A stretch of 64,000 nucleotides of DNA from Sideroxydans sp. CL21 (GTDB lineage: Bacteria > Pseudomonadota > Gammaproteobacteria > Burkholderiales > Gallionellaceae). Position numbers and translations under genes: made by a program. The notes beneath the pieces are model-generated. The model was not told where the DNA came from. It searched no databases and was given only the letters and a program-made list of their open reading frames with translations. Positions 63,758-64,000 of the stretch are shown here, in pieces. Position 1 is the stretch's first letter. Each line of letters opens with the position of its first letter. The stretch covers positions 2,740,501 to 2,804,500 of the forward strand of contig NZ_LR699166.1 in assembly GCF_902459525.1 (NCBI RefSeq), given 5' to 3'.

Positions 63758-64000
63758 CTAGTGCGCCGCACTGGGCTGGCGCCCGATGTAGCGTTGGTAG
63801 AGGAACAGCAATTCCTGGTCCGCAGGCGAGCGTTTGGCGCGTTCTGCAAAATTGCGGATGTCCGGCAGCAGGGCGCGCGCTTCGGCCTGACTGAGATTCA
63901 GCCCCATGGTGGCGTAGGCAGCGATGATGCCGTGCGCCCCGGAATGCTTGCCGACCACGAGCCTGTGATGACGGCCGACTTCTACCGGGTCGAAGCCCTG
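63758..64000 (-). CDS. nifV: NifV homocitrate synthase, C-terminal part (gene runs off the window)
   Basis: The open frame enters from the window end with GFDPVEVGRHHRLVVGKHSG then AHGIIAAYATMG, the NifV homocitrate-synthase C-terminal core, and ends YIGRQPSAAH. About 80 residues are visible. NifV makes homocitrate, the organic ligand of FeMo-cofactor. It is 6 bases before cysE. Confidence 0.92.
   Translation of the reverse strand, partial: QGFDPVEVGRHHRLVVGKHSGAHGIIAAYATMGLNLSQAEARALLPDIRNFAERAKRSPADQELLFLYQRYIGRQPSAAH

Overview
The window looks like part of a betaproteobacterial chromosome, probably a Gallionella/Sideroxydans-type or related Nitrosomonadales bacterium. That placement is an inference from the nif/rnf gene set, the NifL-NifA pair, the UmuDC pair, the number of haemerythrins and c-type haem sensors, and NsrR/NnrS genes. 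No rRNA or marker gene is present to prove it. No tRNA, rRNA, CRISPR array, transposase or integrase was seen.

Layout. 1-2.0 kb: the edge of a DNA N6-adenine methyltransferase gene with an SOS-like promoter, then a VapBC toxin-antitoxin pair. 2.1-2.9 kb: an MBL-fold phosphodiesterase-like gene. 3.0-15.8 kb: nitrogen-fixation island part 1, with a SIR2-like/haemerythrin pair, a cation/proton antiporter, the electron-transport operon rnfABCDGE-rnfH, the regulators nifL-nifA, and a three-gene Nif11-type operon. 16-28.4 kb: accessory genes (RhuM, a six-PAS hybrid kinase, a haem/GGDEF sensor, lipoproteins, an acetyltransferase). 28.4-29.3 kb: an M23 peptidase. 29.5-38.7 kb: island part 2, with nafY and three little-known genes on the minus strand and nifB-fdxN-arsC-like-flavodiiron-two [2Fe-2S] ferredoxins-nifQ-draG on the plus strand. 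38.7-40.5 kb: umuDC. 40.5-51.5 kb: mixed genes (haemerythrin-GGDEF, a large secreted protein, pirin, chemoreceptor plus bacteriohaemerythrin, radical SAM protein, cytochrome c). 51.6-55.7 kb: a nitric-oxide-response module (NsrR, haemerythrin, DUF2249, NnrS-type membrane proteins, DsrC-like). 56-60 kb: a TRAP transporter with a TatT component. 60.8-64 kb: island part 3, nifM-nifZ-nifW-ORF-cysE-nifV (minus strand, nifV cut by the window end).

How it fits together. Rnf would drive low-potential electrons to ferredoxins and nitrogenase. NifB, NafY, NifQ, NifV and CysE serve FeMo-cofactor synthesis. NifW, NifZ and NifM mature the nitrogenase proteins. NifL/NifA control transcription, and DraG acts on the Fe protein after translation. 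The flavodiiron protein and haemerythrins plausibly protect the system from O2 or NO. Several promoters match the sigma-54 -24/-12 consensus, and exact TGT-N10-ACA NifA sites lie between rnfA and nifL and between nafY and nifB. nifHDK, nifENX and nifUS are not in the window.

The most unusual observations are: a palindromic CCTCACCCC-type repeat family that has entered nif-operon genes and is translated in the same frame in nifB, nifQ and an ArsC-like gene; a nearly identical GAAC-N4-GTTC promoter-operator upstream of both umuDC and the methyltransferase locus; and candidate nitrogen-fixation accessory modules (SIR2-like plus haemerythrin; NafY plus ORF plus Fe-S protein plus HepT-like; Nif11 plus two small proteins).
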